Assembly (NCBI GenBank): GCA_963971405.1
Contig: OZ020485.1
Location: forward strand, 9,052,001 to 9,116,000
Length of the DNA: 64,000 nt
Direction of reading: 5' to 3'
Source of the DNA: Psococerastis gibbosa
Taxonomy: Eukaryota > Arthropoda > Insecta > Psocodea > Psocidae
The notes under the pieces were generated by a model. That model saw nothing but the letters and a program-made list of their open reading frames with translations. It was not told the DNA's origin and did not search any database. This document shows positions 11,816 through 26,900 of the stretch, piece by piece (position 1 is the first letter of the stretch; each line of letters starts with the position of its first letter). The position numbers and the translations under genes were made by a program.

Positions 11816-11914
11816 TCAAGAAAGAATAGCAGCCTATTTACAGATTGAAAGCAGAAAAGGAACATTCAGCTCTTGCAGCTCTCCACAACTCCAGCTTTCC
11901 GCTGATTCAAGGTC

Positions 11915-14900
11915 TCATTTTGACTTGGATATTGTAGCTTGTGTCTTCCCGGTAAGAATAACGAACGGAGTCTGTGTTTCCTTCTGTTTATTCTGCAGCA
12001 TAGTCAGTGTTCGTAAAGGCGTGTCCGATGAACTCATTTGCTTCATTAGCTACATTAACAAAAGGTTCTAATTACTAAGATCATATAAGCAGAGTCAATG
12101 CAAAGTTTTAAACATCCATTTTCAAAATTTGAAGCTGTAGATTAGCGGGCCTACTATGACGATTATTATTATTATCATCTTAACCTAGGATTAAAAATGT
12201 AAACAAGATAATTTTAAAGTGGAAAGTGTAATTCAAAATGGTTTTGTTTACATTTTTAACCCCAAGAATAAGTTAATCCTAAACAGAGTAGCATTCGGAA
12301 CGTATTCCATTTAAACATTTAAATTCTACGACGCTTAAAATCAAACGAGGGGTTGAATCTATTGTAGTGTTTTGAAACTGAGTATGCATTGCTCTGAGCT
12401 AAAAAAGGATGACAGGTAGAATGGAACCGGATTTTGTTCTAGATCAATTCTTATAAAGGGCGTTGTAGAAAATAGTAAAACTTTAAAGCCGTGGTTCTCA
12501 ACCGGTGGTCCACGAGACCTTGGCAAATGGTCCGCGAGAATGCCTGCAGTGACTTAAGAGTTGCTATTAACAAGAACATTATAAAGCCCAGAATAAAACT
12601 TGACAGTCACTGGTTGGGAACCACTGCTTTAAAGCATCAGTATTCAGTATACGAGCAACTTACAGCTTCTTGTTCATTCTTTTTCATCCGTTTTTCTACT
12701 TTATTTTTGCCAGGTCCTTTCCCATGAAATTTATGTGAAAGATATCTAAAAGCTTCTTTAGGATTGAGAATACGGCCGTCATCATCGATATAATCCAATT
12801 TGACATTAGGCTTGTAGTGAGACTTCTCTTTGAAATCACTGGTAGGCCCCATAAACCGATCACGTCGCCCAAATTTGTCGTCCTCCCTGAAAGACAATTA
12901 TTAATTAGCATTATGATGTATCAGAAAAATAAACTATGGTCAGGATTTTTTCAGTGTTGATAATAAGGTCTTGAGAGTGTAGCCCCCGTAGGAAATTGGC
13001 AGCCCGAAATGTAATACGTATTATTTGTTATTAAATTAACTAAACAAGTAATTAAAAATTTGTCTAGTTTATATTTAAGGATATTATGACGTAATGTAAT
13101 ATCAATTCAATTTTTCAAAAGCGCCATTTGACCATTTGAATACTCACACATGACTTTTATCTTCAATGGAGTAATTTTGGGCTTGCAGGTGGGCAAACCT
13201 TGAAGCAGATGGTCGGTTAACCGTTTCTTTCTCCAGGTAGCCTTTACTTATAGCCAGTCGCAGCGCCCCGGCCACTCCATTTTTAATGTCAGGTTCTTCA
13301 TCAAGAATGGCCACATCTGTCGGGATGACTTCCAATTTGGTTTCATCTATCAGAAAAAAGAATTCGTTGATAAAAAATGTCGACACCTCTTCATTCAGCA
13401 CTAGGTTTAATTTTATCAAAGGATTTCAATGTAACAACATTTTCTTTTTATAGGTAAGACAACTTTTCTAATGACAAAAATGATTTTTAATGATTACAAA
13501 ATAGTCGAAAAATAAAGGTCAAACCCTCTACTCAACAACCCTACTTTCCACTTCACTGTTAATGCAAGATTTGACCATTTTTTAAGTGGAATGAAATAAA
13601 TACATAATTATTATTATTGTTATTCGCCTATTATTACTTCATGTGATTTGATAGTAGGCTTCTAGTAAATACAATCTTGAGATGAATTATCATGGGTCCT
13701 CGATTTTGATTCAGGCTTTAATTTCATATAAACTTCCTTCATATTAATTATTAATATTATCACAACAGAAAGTATATAGATTTGAAATTTGATGAAAATG
13801 ATTTATATGAAAGTATATTATATTATCATACCCAAGTCAACTTGGCTCCAAGCGCCACGATTTCGGCGTTCTTCTTCCCTCCGCTGTGCTTCTTCCTTCA
13901 TTTCTCTTTCAAAATCTAGCAGATCTTCCTCCTCCTCGCGATTACCCGACAGCCCATAAGTCGGTATATCACCAAGAGTGCGGCAAAACTCAGCGGTAGA
14001 ATTGAGTACAATTGAGCCCGCTCCTGTATCATGCGACGCGCTGAAATGATGAGAACTGTTAAAACCAACTGCTGAAAGACCATGATCAAAGAAGTAGTTA
14101 TTAGTTATAATTTTTTAAGAACTTTTTATGGACCATAGGTCTCTTGTCCAATGCCATCCCACCTTGTCAAAGACTAGCAGCTTGATTTAATGGCCTGAGT
14201 ACGAAGGAAATTCAAGAGAGACGGTAGTTGGGAAATTTTGTACTGCACAATATGGAACATCCATTGACTATGTGTCACTTAATCGCATGTCTGCGGGCCT
14301 ACTATGCCGTTTAGTATTAACTTATTCCTGGGGTTAAAAATGTACTTTAAACAAAACAATTTTAAATAGCACTTTCCATTGTAAAATTGTCTTGTTTACA
14401 TTTTTAATCCCAGGTTAGGATTAAAAATAATCGCCATAGTAAGCCCGCTGCTCAGGCGAATGGAATAAATACAAATGTAAATACATTAAATCTGCGACTA
14501 GAGACAATAAACTGCGACTAGAGGATGTAGGGCCCCACTAAAGAGATTCTGAGAGATGTGAAAAATTGTGCTCAAAAACCAAGCAAAACTTGTCCAAAAC
14601 AATTGGATGACACAAAGCCAACAGATCTATTGGTAAAGGTTAATGGCAATGGTTTAATACTGACAACAAAATGTTAGTTGGACATTGCCTACTGTGTTAA
14701 TAGTCATGGCATGTGCCTCATAGTCACCGAACGAAATTTATCTTAGGGCGGATATATTGCAACGGTCGTCCTAATCCATAGCCAACCAGGCCTGAATAAA
14801 GAATACCTCCTGCCGCACCAACTAAATATTACCAATAATGGATGCTATGTTATACCTTTGCTCATTTTTAATTATCTCCTTCGCTATTTTCTCTACTTGA

Positions 14901-17900
14901 TTCACTTTAGTTTCTTTCTGTTTGAGAAGCCTTGCTTTGTTGAGAGCTTGTTGGAAATCTAGGTCAGCTTCATCCGGTTCAATTTTAACATCTGTAACAA
15001 ACAGTTATATTAGGCGTATTTGTGAAACTTAAATAAACTAGACTGACTCTCTTGAGGCTGTGAATGGCTCAGCAAGTACCACAATTCCACATAAAAGGTG
15101 GCGGGCAGACTGGGAATTACTATAAAAGGTACAAGGTAAATTTCAACGAGGGGTGGGGATGATTATAAATCTTACTAGTACGGTACAATAAAGGTTTCCC
15201 CGACAATTGTCACAAATTTGCAAGACAATTGAAACCAACGCGCTCCTTGATTTGCCAACTGTTCTAACTACTAAATGCTAACTTTTCAGGAGAGCGTTCC
15301 AAAGTTTTTTCCGGTGGTTTTAACTCATTAACTCCTACACTTCAGCCAAGAAATTTTCAGTTTTTTTACAGGCTTGCACACACGACGATTGGACCTTAAA
15401 AAGAGGGGGAAAATACATTTTTTGAAGTAATAAAAAAAATTTAATTTTTTTCAGTTAAAACAGTTGGCAAATCAAGGTCCAAGGAGCGAACTTATAAATT
15501 AGTTAGCTCAAGACGTTAGCATCCCACGGGGGCGAACCCCTCAAGCTGCGCACGCGGCATTAAGAGGGAAGAAGAGAAGAAGTATAAATTAGTTTTCTGC
15601 CATGTTTCACCGTAAGATAACCGTTAGAAATTAGTGCCTGCATGATATCCGACCCATGGTTTGAGATACTTACTTGCGACATCTTCTTGTATGGGTAAAT
15701 GATCGATGTCAATGTCGCCAAGAGGCTCAGTTTTAACGAGTTCCATATCATCGTAATCTAATTCTTCTGGTTTGATACGCCGTGTGCAGCCCAGGGCTGT
15801 TACGCCTTCTACAGGCATAAGGTCTTCCACCTTCAGAGCTTTGGGCCTTTTGCGTAGTTTTCTGACTTTCTAAACATGAAAACTTTAAATTAAAACGGAT
15901 TGTGCCTGCAATATAATCACAAAGGCTTTCACGGCCGGAATTACGTGACGAAGCAGTAGAATCCGGGATGATAGGTCGTGGTCGTTCTGAAAGAGTGCTT
16001 CAAAACGTTCCGTCAACATCGTTGTACTGTCGAAAAAATTTTCCTGAAATGTATTTGAATTTGTATTTTTTAAATGATATTTGGTCAATACACAGTTATT
16101 ATTATTATCTGCGACCGACATCTACAGTGGAACTGCGTAGACTTCTAGTCTAAAAACCCATCTTAATACATATCTAGGCTAAACCCTACTCAAGAATGTG
16201 CACGAACCCTAGGTTTGCGGAATTTTGAAAAAGCTTCTTCCTCAGTGTAATAGTCCGAGGCAGGACGAAGTTCGCTGGTGAGATCAACCTTAGTTTTTTG
16301 CAAAAGTTTCCTCTTAACCTCCATCTTTTTCCGCGCCTTCTCAGCTGCACTCATTTCTTCCCCTGCGACAAAAATTTAGAAAATGTAATAAATTTATTTA
16401 TAGTGAAAACGATGAAAAAATATGCAATTTTTATTTGTCATTGCCACCATTTGGTAACATACTGTATATATATAGTATATTAGTATAGTATTTTGTACTT
16501 TTGCATTGCTTATACATACAGAGTAGAAAATTGTAGGACTACGAAAAAAAATCAACATCGAGAACTTCCGTTTTGTCATGCAGGTTTGCGAAGAAATTAT
16601 AAACCATTAGACTACTTAGGACCATCACGTTGGGATAACTTTTAGTGAGGAATAGTGGAGGCACGCTATGCACTGGAACATACTAAAAATGACGTCAGAC
16701 TTCTTTACTGCGCCATTGTCATTGAGTATGGCGCCACCCCATGTTCCAATTCCAAGCGTGCCTCCACTATTCCTCATTTCTAAACTTGGAGGACCGAATC
16801 AAAAAGAAATTAGTGTGACATACCGATAGCAAAGCTTTCCTCCTTTTCTCCATCGATTTCCTCGTCATACTTTGACAACACATCCTTCTTTACGTCCATT
16901 TCTTCATTGTCATCATACACACTCTTCTTTGTTTTCCTTTCTATATTCTTTTTATACCTGCAACATGACAGTGGTAGAATTGAAATTTCACTTAGAAGGA
17001 GAAAGAATAGTAGAGGAGAATTTGTGTAATGAAAGTCATGGCATAAAAATATTGACAAAAATTATAGAATTTGGACCTTATTTTGGTATAATCATAACCA
17101 GTCAACTTAGGTTAGTAGAGACGAAGCAGAACTTCTGGATTAGATGGTGTTGGCCCGTAACACATAAAATCCGGGTTTTTTTTTCTCGACGTGTGTGCAA
17201 ATCGTAACTCCCCCACCAAAAAACCCCCAAAAATTCCATTCTAACATGAGTTAAGTTGGCTAACACTCCTAACTAGATACCTGTCAAGTCTAAGAAAAAG
17301 CCCTGTCCAAACTTGCAATGACAAGAGTGAGGCAGTGGCAACGCAGTGCAATACAAACCGTAGAAAGTATCACATCATTCTCTCTTTATAAATTCTATCC
17401 ATTATCGCGCCTTGGGTTTGTGCCCTGACTGTGCCGAGTTCCAGATATCCACGTCCAGGTCTGTACGTTCTGTTGCACCCCTGCGAACCTCTGTCGGCTT
17501 GGCCCATCCACCGTGGGAACTGCACAGGATAACACCGACACTGTGAACACCCTTATAAAATCTTCTGTTTGAACAGAGTAACTTTCTTATACTTCTTCTT
17601 CAGCCAACGCCCGTCCTTGGCTGGTAGGCCATTTGACGCCGTGCCGCGTAATAGACCTGGGCCAATCCCTCCAGTGTCTCAGTTCAGTTTTCTACCTCAA
17701 TGCCAGTGCACTTTATTATACTAGACTACTGAAAATGAAATAAGTGGAAGAAACTCAAACAAACCTTTCATCATCGAGCATATTAACGTTGACCAGAGTA
17801 TCACCATCCTCTTCGAGAACCCCCTTGTCCTTCAAGGTTAGGATGACATTCTTCCCTTCATCGAAACCACCAAACGAGTGTCCCACCTTAAGTCCACGCA

Positions 17901-20900
17901 AATCACGGCCGGAATATAGGTCTCTCCTAGTCACTTTCCTTTCCTCTTCTACTAGTGCGCCGATCCCGAAGTCATTATCTAGCTCTTCCAGCATTTTCTC
18001 CTGGAACACAGAAATAGTTTAATAATTGCGTTTAAGGATACTTCGTAGGGCGTTCTGGACACGCTCCCGATGGTTCCCATAAAAATCTATTTATCTTCTA
18101 TTGTGTGACATCCTGCGGTGTAACGCTGAGAGACAAATGTAGAAAAAACCAAGATATACGTAGAAAAAACCAAGATATAAGGCAAGAGATGAGAACCCGT
18201 GACGTACAAGAGAAACTTAGAGAAAAGAGGCTGAACTGGTGGGGACACGTACTACGTAGAGACGAAGACTGGAGACGAGACATGAGTCGACTATTTCACC
18301 CCCGAGACAAAAGAACAGTCCAAACAGTGGTGGCATCCAAGCGACGAGGAAGTCACTGCAGTGAACAAATTTCTCCGTGAGGCGGCGGGAGAATGGTAAT
18401 ACGAAGGGATAAAGACGCTCGTGGGGCAACGTCAAAAATGCATCGAACGAAAAGGTGACTATGTCGAAAAATAAAGAAACAAATAAGCTTTCGGAGTGTG
18501 TAACTTGTTTTGTAAATAAATATATTTTACTATGAGAAAAAAATAGGGGACTTTATTTTACGGACACCCCTCGTACATTCTAAATTGTTTATTTAGTGCG
18601 AATGTAATTATAATTAATTTAGGTTCAAATTAAATGTCTTAAATAGAGGTTTCATGGGTGTGTTGGCCACTTGGCGCACTGGCTTCCTGAAAAATGGGGA
18701 CAATGGAACGACTGTCGTCTAAAATTCTAGTTTTGGAGCAATAAACTGGAACATGTATTCATTTATAACCTGATTATTATAGAGATATGAAGTAATCACA
18801 TTTATTTTGATGTTTAACTTATCTTTACATTTGAAATTTCCGAGATGCCATCTATGCACCCTCTGAAACCCCTTTCGGACTGGACCCCCCCCCCCCTAAA
18901 AATAAAAAATAGCAATCCCCAATGATAGTGTGTTATCGAACTTTTCACCGCGTTTCAAAATTCCTCATAATATCCGAGCTAAATGGGTTTTTTTTTGTTT
19001 TCTTTTTCAGACGAATCACCCTTCTCTTCGGGAATATAGCTTTGTTTGTTTGGTGCGGATGTAATTAATAAATCTTTACGTGCAAAGAGAGACAGTCCGA
19101 GAAGATTGACATGGAAGAGAGATGGATCGGAAGTGAGAGACAGGAGGGAGTGGAGGAAGCTCACGTGTGATAAAAAAAAGAGGAAACGGGGAAGTCTCGT
19201 ATACCCAATATTTTTTTCTTCCATTACTAAGCCAACCTAGCGGAGTTAAATAAAATAAATAAATAATCATTTATTTGCAAACAGACCTGTTATAAACAGA
19301 TCTATAAAGTTAGCGAATACAAAAAACCAATACAAAGCCCTTTCTTACACTCAACCAGGAAGGCATGTACTGGCTGATACGATGGCGGTATGAAGTTCGC
19401 TGGGCCTGCTAGTAACACAATAAATGAGAATATTTTTAAACTGCAATGGTACGTTTCTATGTCTTCTTATCTCTAGTTAGTGACTTACCCTCTTCTCCGC
19501 TTCCTTCTTCTGCTTATCCTTTTCCCTAGATTTCTTGACCCAATCCCTGGCGTCGTCCTCTCCATCGCTCTCACCGAGCCCCTTCACTGTAATCAACTTT
19601 TCTTCGATTCTCCGCCTGTCTTTCCGATTATCTAACCTAAAAGTAAAACATTTAAATAGAGCAATCATCGATTTATTTAAGCCAACTTTAATTGGATGTT
19701 AGAAACTACTCTACGCATTGTTAAAACTATCCATTTGTAAGATGTTACAAACATTACATTTAGAAGTATCCATTCCCTTTCTTTGAGAGCATTTACTCTC
19801 AGGAACAACATTAGAGACACGTACCTCTCTTTCAATTTTTCGGCACGTTTCTTCTGAGCAATATTTTCAGCTGGTTTATGAACAAACTCGCCCATGTCGG
19901 TGCCATCTTCGGCTTCTCTCTTATACCTTTGCTCTCCATCCGTTGATGTCGATGGCCGACTGTCCACTTGCAACGGTTTTAAACCTAATTTAGCACGAAG
20001 CGCATTTGTGGCTTGTATTGAAAGTGAGTCCTGAAACATAAATAAATTAAAGTAGTTTATGATTTAAAATTCGCCTGAATAGTTGTTATTTATAACGTGA
20101 GTAAATGGGTTAAATTATTACGTGCATGACTGAGAATATCTTCGTTGTAACTGGCTAAAATCCGAAGGGAACTTATTTAAATTTTCAGAAGATTTCGGAA
20201 AGCAATGCAAATTCATTTTTTGCAATAATAATTACTAAGCGCATTTCAGCAATATATTTATCAATTCAGCAAAATTTACACTTACGTAAGTTTTCCCCTC
20301 AACCAAGGGCTCTGTAGAACTTATGACTGGTGGGGGTGGCGCCGGCGGTGGCGTTTTCGAAATGGCTCGTTTATGAGGTGGGACCAGTACTGCTACTTCT
20401 TCCACTAAACGAAAAATAATTATCATTAATATAGTGGGATGATTGTAGATTAAATATGACACGACTCCTCTAATTGTAATAATTGAAGAATTGACCTCCA
20501 TACACACTCCTACAGTCGTCAGGTATATCCTTATATAATAAAAATAATTTGACCGAATGTTCTTGCAATGGGCTAATTTTATTTCGTTTTGTAAATTGTA
20601 TTTTTATGGTTGTAAGTTAGTGAAGTTAAATGTTAGATTTTTTTAAGTATAGTTGTAATTGTATTGTATTGTGTTCATTACAATTATTCATTCATTAATA
20701 TCCTACACAAACCGACATAGGCTTCTAAAAATATAAAAAAAATGTTGTTGTTGAGAAAAACCTTAAGTGTGTACAGCAGCACTTAGGAAAGTGGCAGGCC
20801 GAAATTTAATACTTTTTATTTAATTAACTAAGCTTGTTATTAAAGATTTGGCTCATCAAAGTTGTAGAAGACTACTTCATGCATCACGTAATAAGGTATA

Positions 20901-23900
20901 TTTAGTTTTCGAAATTGTAGTTTTTTTTTTGTAAAATCGATTATACGTTAATTGTTTACATAATATTTGCATGTTTATGAGAAAACTGCATTTTCGAAAA
21001 TTAAAAATATCTTATAAATATGATGCATGAAGTAGTCTTCTACAACATTGATGAGCCAAATCTTTAATAACATGTTTAGTTAATTAAATAAAAAGTATTA
21101 AATTCCGGGCTGCCAATTTCCTACGGGCTGTACACTCTTAAGAGGTAATAATACGAAAACATAAATGCTGGACTGCCTCCTTGTTACTGCGCATGTGTCA
21201 GGACTTAGTCCAATTGGCTCTACCCCTCCAACGAGGAAGGTGTACAACTTACAAGTTCCAGAATTTTAAAATATAGCCTAAAAGTAAAACCTCCAGCACT
21301 CATTTTTATCAATAGCTTTTCATGGTCCTTAAACGTTATTATAAGCCTAAATGCAACCAGTATGTACTGGATTTTGATCATAGCATACCTACCTACCTAT
21401 AGGTTTTACTTTTAGGCTATATTTTTAAATTCTGGAACTTTGACTTTATCAAAATTAATGGTTAATTGTTAGGTATTATTAATTATGGCAGCTAACTTAA
21501 CTAGTTACTGGGCGAAAGATGCGAAAGACCAAAGATGAAAAATGGTAGAAAGGTAGGTTAGGTACTGTAGGCCCTATATGCAAAGTAGTAGGCTATTTAT
21601 TCCATTTCCAACCATAAGTCACGACATATAATACAAATCAGTAGATTCTCGATTTCGTTATGGAAAATTGTCAAAACAGTAACAAATTAAGTTAGCTGTC
21701 ATAATAAATAATACCTAACAATTAACCATTTGATAAAGTCAAAATTCCAGAATATAAAAATATAGCCTAAAAGTAAAACCTATAGGTAGGTATGCTATGA
21801 TCAGAATCCAGTACATACTGGTTGCATTTAGGCTTATAATGACGTTTAAGGACCAGGAAAAGCTATTGATAAAAATGAGTGCTGGAGGTTTTACTTTTAG
21901 GCTATAACGATAACAAATGCTGGACTGCCTCCTTGTTACTGCGCATGTGTCTGGAGTCCAATTCGCTCTACCCCTCCAACGAGGAAGGTGTACAACTTTG
22001 AGTAAATAAAACAATTTAAAAACATAATAAACGAATAATTTAAAAAAAAAAAAAATTCTCAGAGCATAACAATAATTTTTAAAAAATCACTATAGCGCAA
22101 ATAATCGAATAATTAACTAAAGGAAATACATACAATTTACAAGACAGTACGATAGGTTACAGAAAAATTAATTCAAAACAAAATGACAGTAGTTACTGTA
22201 CGTGGAACAGCAGGCCATATAGAAATTAACTTACAATAAAACGACACCAGATGGGCCTGGAGACCAAGGTGTGCAAGTGACAAAAATAAATATTCGAGAT
22301 AATTGCGGCTAAAGTGTGAAACTCAATCGAAAATGAACTGACACGCCCCTTTTCTATGTATTGTAGTATTGTCTAAATGGCTGATACCAATGTTCCTGTT
22401 AGCTTAGAAGATAAGGAGCATATGAATACATACTGCAATTATCTTTAAATGGCAAAACAAACCACTTTATTCTACACTAACCTAAATTCACTTGTTGTAG
22501 ATGTATCATGTATCTGAAATTTGAGTACTGGTTTTCAACGTTTTTCTGTTTGTCCCGACGCTCTCCGCTGCTTTGGCGCTCTGACCAGCACCGGCCCACT
22601 TCTCCTTTTGACAGCCTTGGACTGTCTTGGCGCCTTCAGTAACGAAATTTTCATAAATGTCTCCCTAATATCACCTTCACGATTGTGTACACCGTATCGG
22701 GGGATAACAATTTCCGGGAGCAAAGCTTCTTCATATGACATCTTCAGTTTGGGCACCATAACATTTCGCCAGAGTTTCTGATCACGCTTAACAACCACGA
22801 CTACCTGCCATTTCGGTGTATATAAAAATTTAAATAGGCACCAATATTCTTTCATCAATATATTGAGTTGCCCCTGAATTATATAGAACCAAGGACTATT
22901 TTAATTAAGTTCGGCCCCTTGGTTCCCCATTTTAAAATGCATAGCCCTATTTTTGGTAATTGCGTCAACTAGTGATGCAGTGCCAGCTTTAGTGGCAGCC
23001 CACAATCATTTTATTTCCAGAAGAGCGTCTTCGTTGACCCCTAAACCATCTGGAGAAGCTATTAAAAACGGGTACTCACGATCGACCACAAGACCCCACG
23101 CGACTACCATTTTCGAATGTACCTTCGAGAAAGCCTCCCGAGCTCGGAGCTATCCCTTCGTTTTGCACACCAAATTTGATTGCGGGAGAAGAGACTTCAC
23201 CGTATAGTATGGAGTGCACTGAGTTCCTCGTCGATGTTGCAGTCCTGAGGCCCATCACTTTCCTGAAGTTCGAAGCTGTCAGCCTCAATTTCCTTTCCTC
23301 GCCCCATTCTTTGCAAAGGCTTTGGCCTCTGGTGGGCTTTTCAATGGCTTCACTGCACTTCGACTGTAGCTTTGCCAAAAATTTAACTTTCACCTCATGC
23401 AGAACATCTGCCGCTACATCTGGGAATTCCTCTGCGTCACCGTAGTCCTCAACGGGGCCCGTTTCAACAATGAATTTAATTCTCCCAAATGTTAGGCGAC
23501 GCCTTCTGGTACGCTCTACACTATTTCGGGTGCGGGCAACGAGACGTTTATTCTACTACAAGGCGTTGTACCTCCGGAACTACGGCGTGCCATGATTTCG
23601 AGGAAATTCCCTTCGTTAAATTGTAGCGCAGCTGCTTCCACACGGGGGTTGTAACTTCTACTGCACCCGTAAAATATGCACCTATGCATTTTGTGATTTG
23701 GCTAATTAGCTGCTCACACAAATTCAATTGCTGTCCATGTTGAGGAGAAGAGAATCGGCATAACTCCCCACCCTAGCCATTAGGCGAGCCGACTCATTTG
23801 ACAACCCATAGAGTCATATAATGCGACATCTTCGCTGCCTTTACAATAATATTGTAGACAGGCATCATGACGACCGAAGATGTGTCTGGGGGAGTTGCAA

Positions 23901-26900
23901 ATATCAGTTTGAAGCACTTGTGCTCCGGTTTCTCCACGCCCTTCCTCCGGTCAAAATTCCTCCGGCTGTAAAATTAATTTTTGGTCCCGACAAAAAGCAC
24001 TTTCTTCGTACGGTACGGAATCCAATAATTGGCGCCATGCCTGACAGGCTGTTGTACTTGGTTTTGTAGTACCGCTTTGCCCACGCTCAGTCAGCAATCA
24101 CTGCAATGTGAGGAGTCCCATCGGGTAGAATGTCCCCACATGCAACTGCCAGCCTTTTCTCCTCTTCCCCACACTTCTTCATTGATTTCACTAAACTCAT
24201 GTGAATGTCGACAGCCAACTCTGTCCTCAACGCCTTTGTAAGTTTTTGGGGAGAAAAACGGCAAATTTATCGAAGTGAATAATGGTGCCGTGGCGGAATA
24301 GCATTCAATAAATAAGACTCCCGTCCATATCATGGTCGCCGTCCTTAGGCTGCAGGCTATACATCCGTTTGCAACCACACATATTGCACTGGTACAGAAG
24401 TTGAGTGGAAAGGGAAGAACGAACTCTTACTGGCACCTCTCTAATGAAATCCATATTTGTAAAGTTGCACATGAACGGTGGATGTATGTCACTTTTGATT
24501 TGCTCAAGGAAGTGGCTTAAATTCACCAGCCTATTCCCAGGCAATGTTCCAGTTGGCAACGGTGAATCTGCTGCAACATCATCATCTGACTGGAGCGATC
24601 CCAAGACTGAATCTGGTCTACTGCGATCCGGAGTAGTTTCCAATTGTTGTGACAGTGTGACAAATTTTTGCTGAGATTTAGCTGGGGATTCGTCCATAAT
24701 AGCAGCCGGTGAAACATCTACAAGTTCAGGTGACCGATAAACAACTTCTTCAGCTACTTGTTCATCTCCTGAATGAGATGGTTCAGGCACAGTAGAGTTT
24801 GGCATCGCAAAAACTCCTTGCATCTCAAGGTAGTTATCAACTCTGAAATAAATTAATGTTATACTGCTCCAGTTTGACACGTTTGCCTAAGTAATTCGCG
24901 TCTACCTTTTCAAGAAATTAAAAAAAATCCTGGCTATGCCTTTTACTCGCATGTAGTTGGCATATAATTTAATGTGGTTTACGACCCAACGAAGGAACAT
25001 TCCCTTGTTTACCATATCCGCACTGTCAGAAATTTTACTGGCTTCTTCAAGGCTTAAAAGGTGGGATTTCGCCTTTCTGCCCCAATTTCAATTACTAATT
25101 AATGGAATTAAAAACAATAGAAATACTGCTTATTTCCGTTTTGTGACTCTTCTTTTAAACTTTGATTATGATTCCAGGTGATTTACAGCTACATAGACCT
25201 ACATATTTACGTTCTAAATATACAGGAATTCGTAACGGGCCCTTTCTGGGACAAGGAGCAAAAAATAGAAAAAAATTGTCTTTACAGCATTTTAAGCAAC
25301 ACATCCACCAATTTAAACAAATATTTATTACTTGTAATTGCAAAATTAAATGCACGGTCAACATATCATCATCACATACGGAATCATATTTTTGTTTTTC
25401 AATTTATACGTAGTATAAGGAAAGCTTTGTGACGGTCCAAATTTTCCATTCCGAGATTTCAACGGAATTACACGTTTTGAGGTCCCGGGAACCCAAAAAA
25501 GTGGTTTTTACGAAATGTCTGTCTGTCTGTCGCTCTGTCTGTCTGTTCATCGATTTCCGGGCAAACTACTCGGCCGACTTTGATGAAATTCTGCATGTAG
25601 GTTAACAAAAATCACACCTCGGGACCATTTTTTATATATTTGGGGCTAACTCAATTTGGGGGGGTTTTAATATCAAAAATCTCCAAAAAACGTCTAAAAA
25701 AATTATTTCTCAAAAACGGCTCTAACGATTTCTTTTAAATTCACATATATTGTAGTCGTCTTTAATGTTGACAAAATGCGGGGGGTCGCTTGCCCCTTCA
25801 TAGTTTGCTTCTGGGGGTAAAAAAATAAAAATAACTAAATTTTTATGAAAAATGACTAAAAAAATAATTTTTCTGCGAAACCTTTCTATCGATGATTTCT
25901 ACCTTCTGGCATGTTTTAGGTGTTAAATTGAGTACCGAAACCGGTCAGTTTGCTTTCCCAAATACTATTTGGTTTTGTGCAAAAAAATGTTTTTTTGAAA
26001 AAAATTATAGAAAATTCACGCTCCAATGCATTGCGTGCTCTGCCATTATGAACCCCCCCCCCCCTTGGCTACGGCCTTGGATATGCTATGGTATTCTGAA
26101 GTTTACACTGACCAATTTATGTAGTCAAGAAATCAATAAACTGAGGTGACAACTGGTCAGGGGCGTAAAGTGGGGGGGGGGGGGGCACGGTCCAACTTGC
26201 CCCCCAGCTACTTTTGGGGGGCTTCCCCCACCTTAGCCTCGAGCATTGTAAGACGTGGTTCATACTTCATGGTCCCCTCTGCAGCAATATGAATATAAGC
26301 ATTCCTTTTTAAGCTTTGTAAAATCTACAGCTATTCTTTACAACTATTAAAATGCGTACAAACCTACTGTTTTGCTCTTATATTTTCAATTTTTCCTTAT
26401 CCTGCCTGATGACGTCATAAGGTCATAAGATGGTAGCAGACATCAATATTAAGTCTCTACCATATTAAAACTTTATTTATAATAGATAAGTTAAGTATCT
26501 ACATAATATTCTACTTAAAACAAAAATCTGATCATTTTTTAACGCACAAATGAAGAAAATATGACAAGTGGAATGAATACACGCCTATGGTGTTAATGCA
26601 TGTAAACAAAACGAAACCCCACCAGACGATATGAAATGTTTTATTTTTTTTCGAAGCAATTTCATTATTATAGGCGTATTTTGTTACACGAATTCGAATC
26701 TGGATTACTGGATTTGGTGCATTTTGTTACCAAAGGGGGCGGAGCGTATTAAATGTTCGATTCTTAACCCGGATTAGAGAACAGGATTAGTATTATGTAT
26801 TCAATAATATTTAATCTTGGTCGGGAGGTAGATCAGATATTCATTTTTTTTTCTGATAAGTTTTTTTTAGTTTTGCTACGATTTTGGCTTACAAAAATTT

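Noticed and set aside
11748-12071. 107-codon + strand open frame
   Set aside because: It is antisense to SART1 exon 13 and to the palindrome; the minus strand gives the conserved SART1 C-terminus.
22521-22781. 86-codon + strand frame
   Set aside because: Antisense to the C-terminal block of the YqaJ transposon.
24305-24880. 191-codon minus frame considered as a host gene
   Set aside because: Its [10 protein letters not shown] and CNMCG features belong to the Mutator-like family, and the downstream parts are frameshifted; a transposon remnant.
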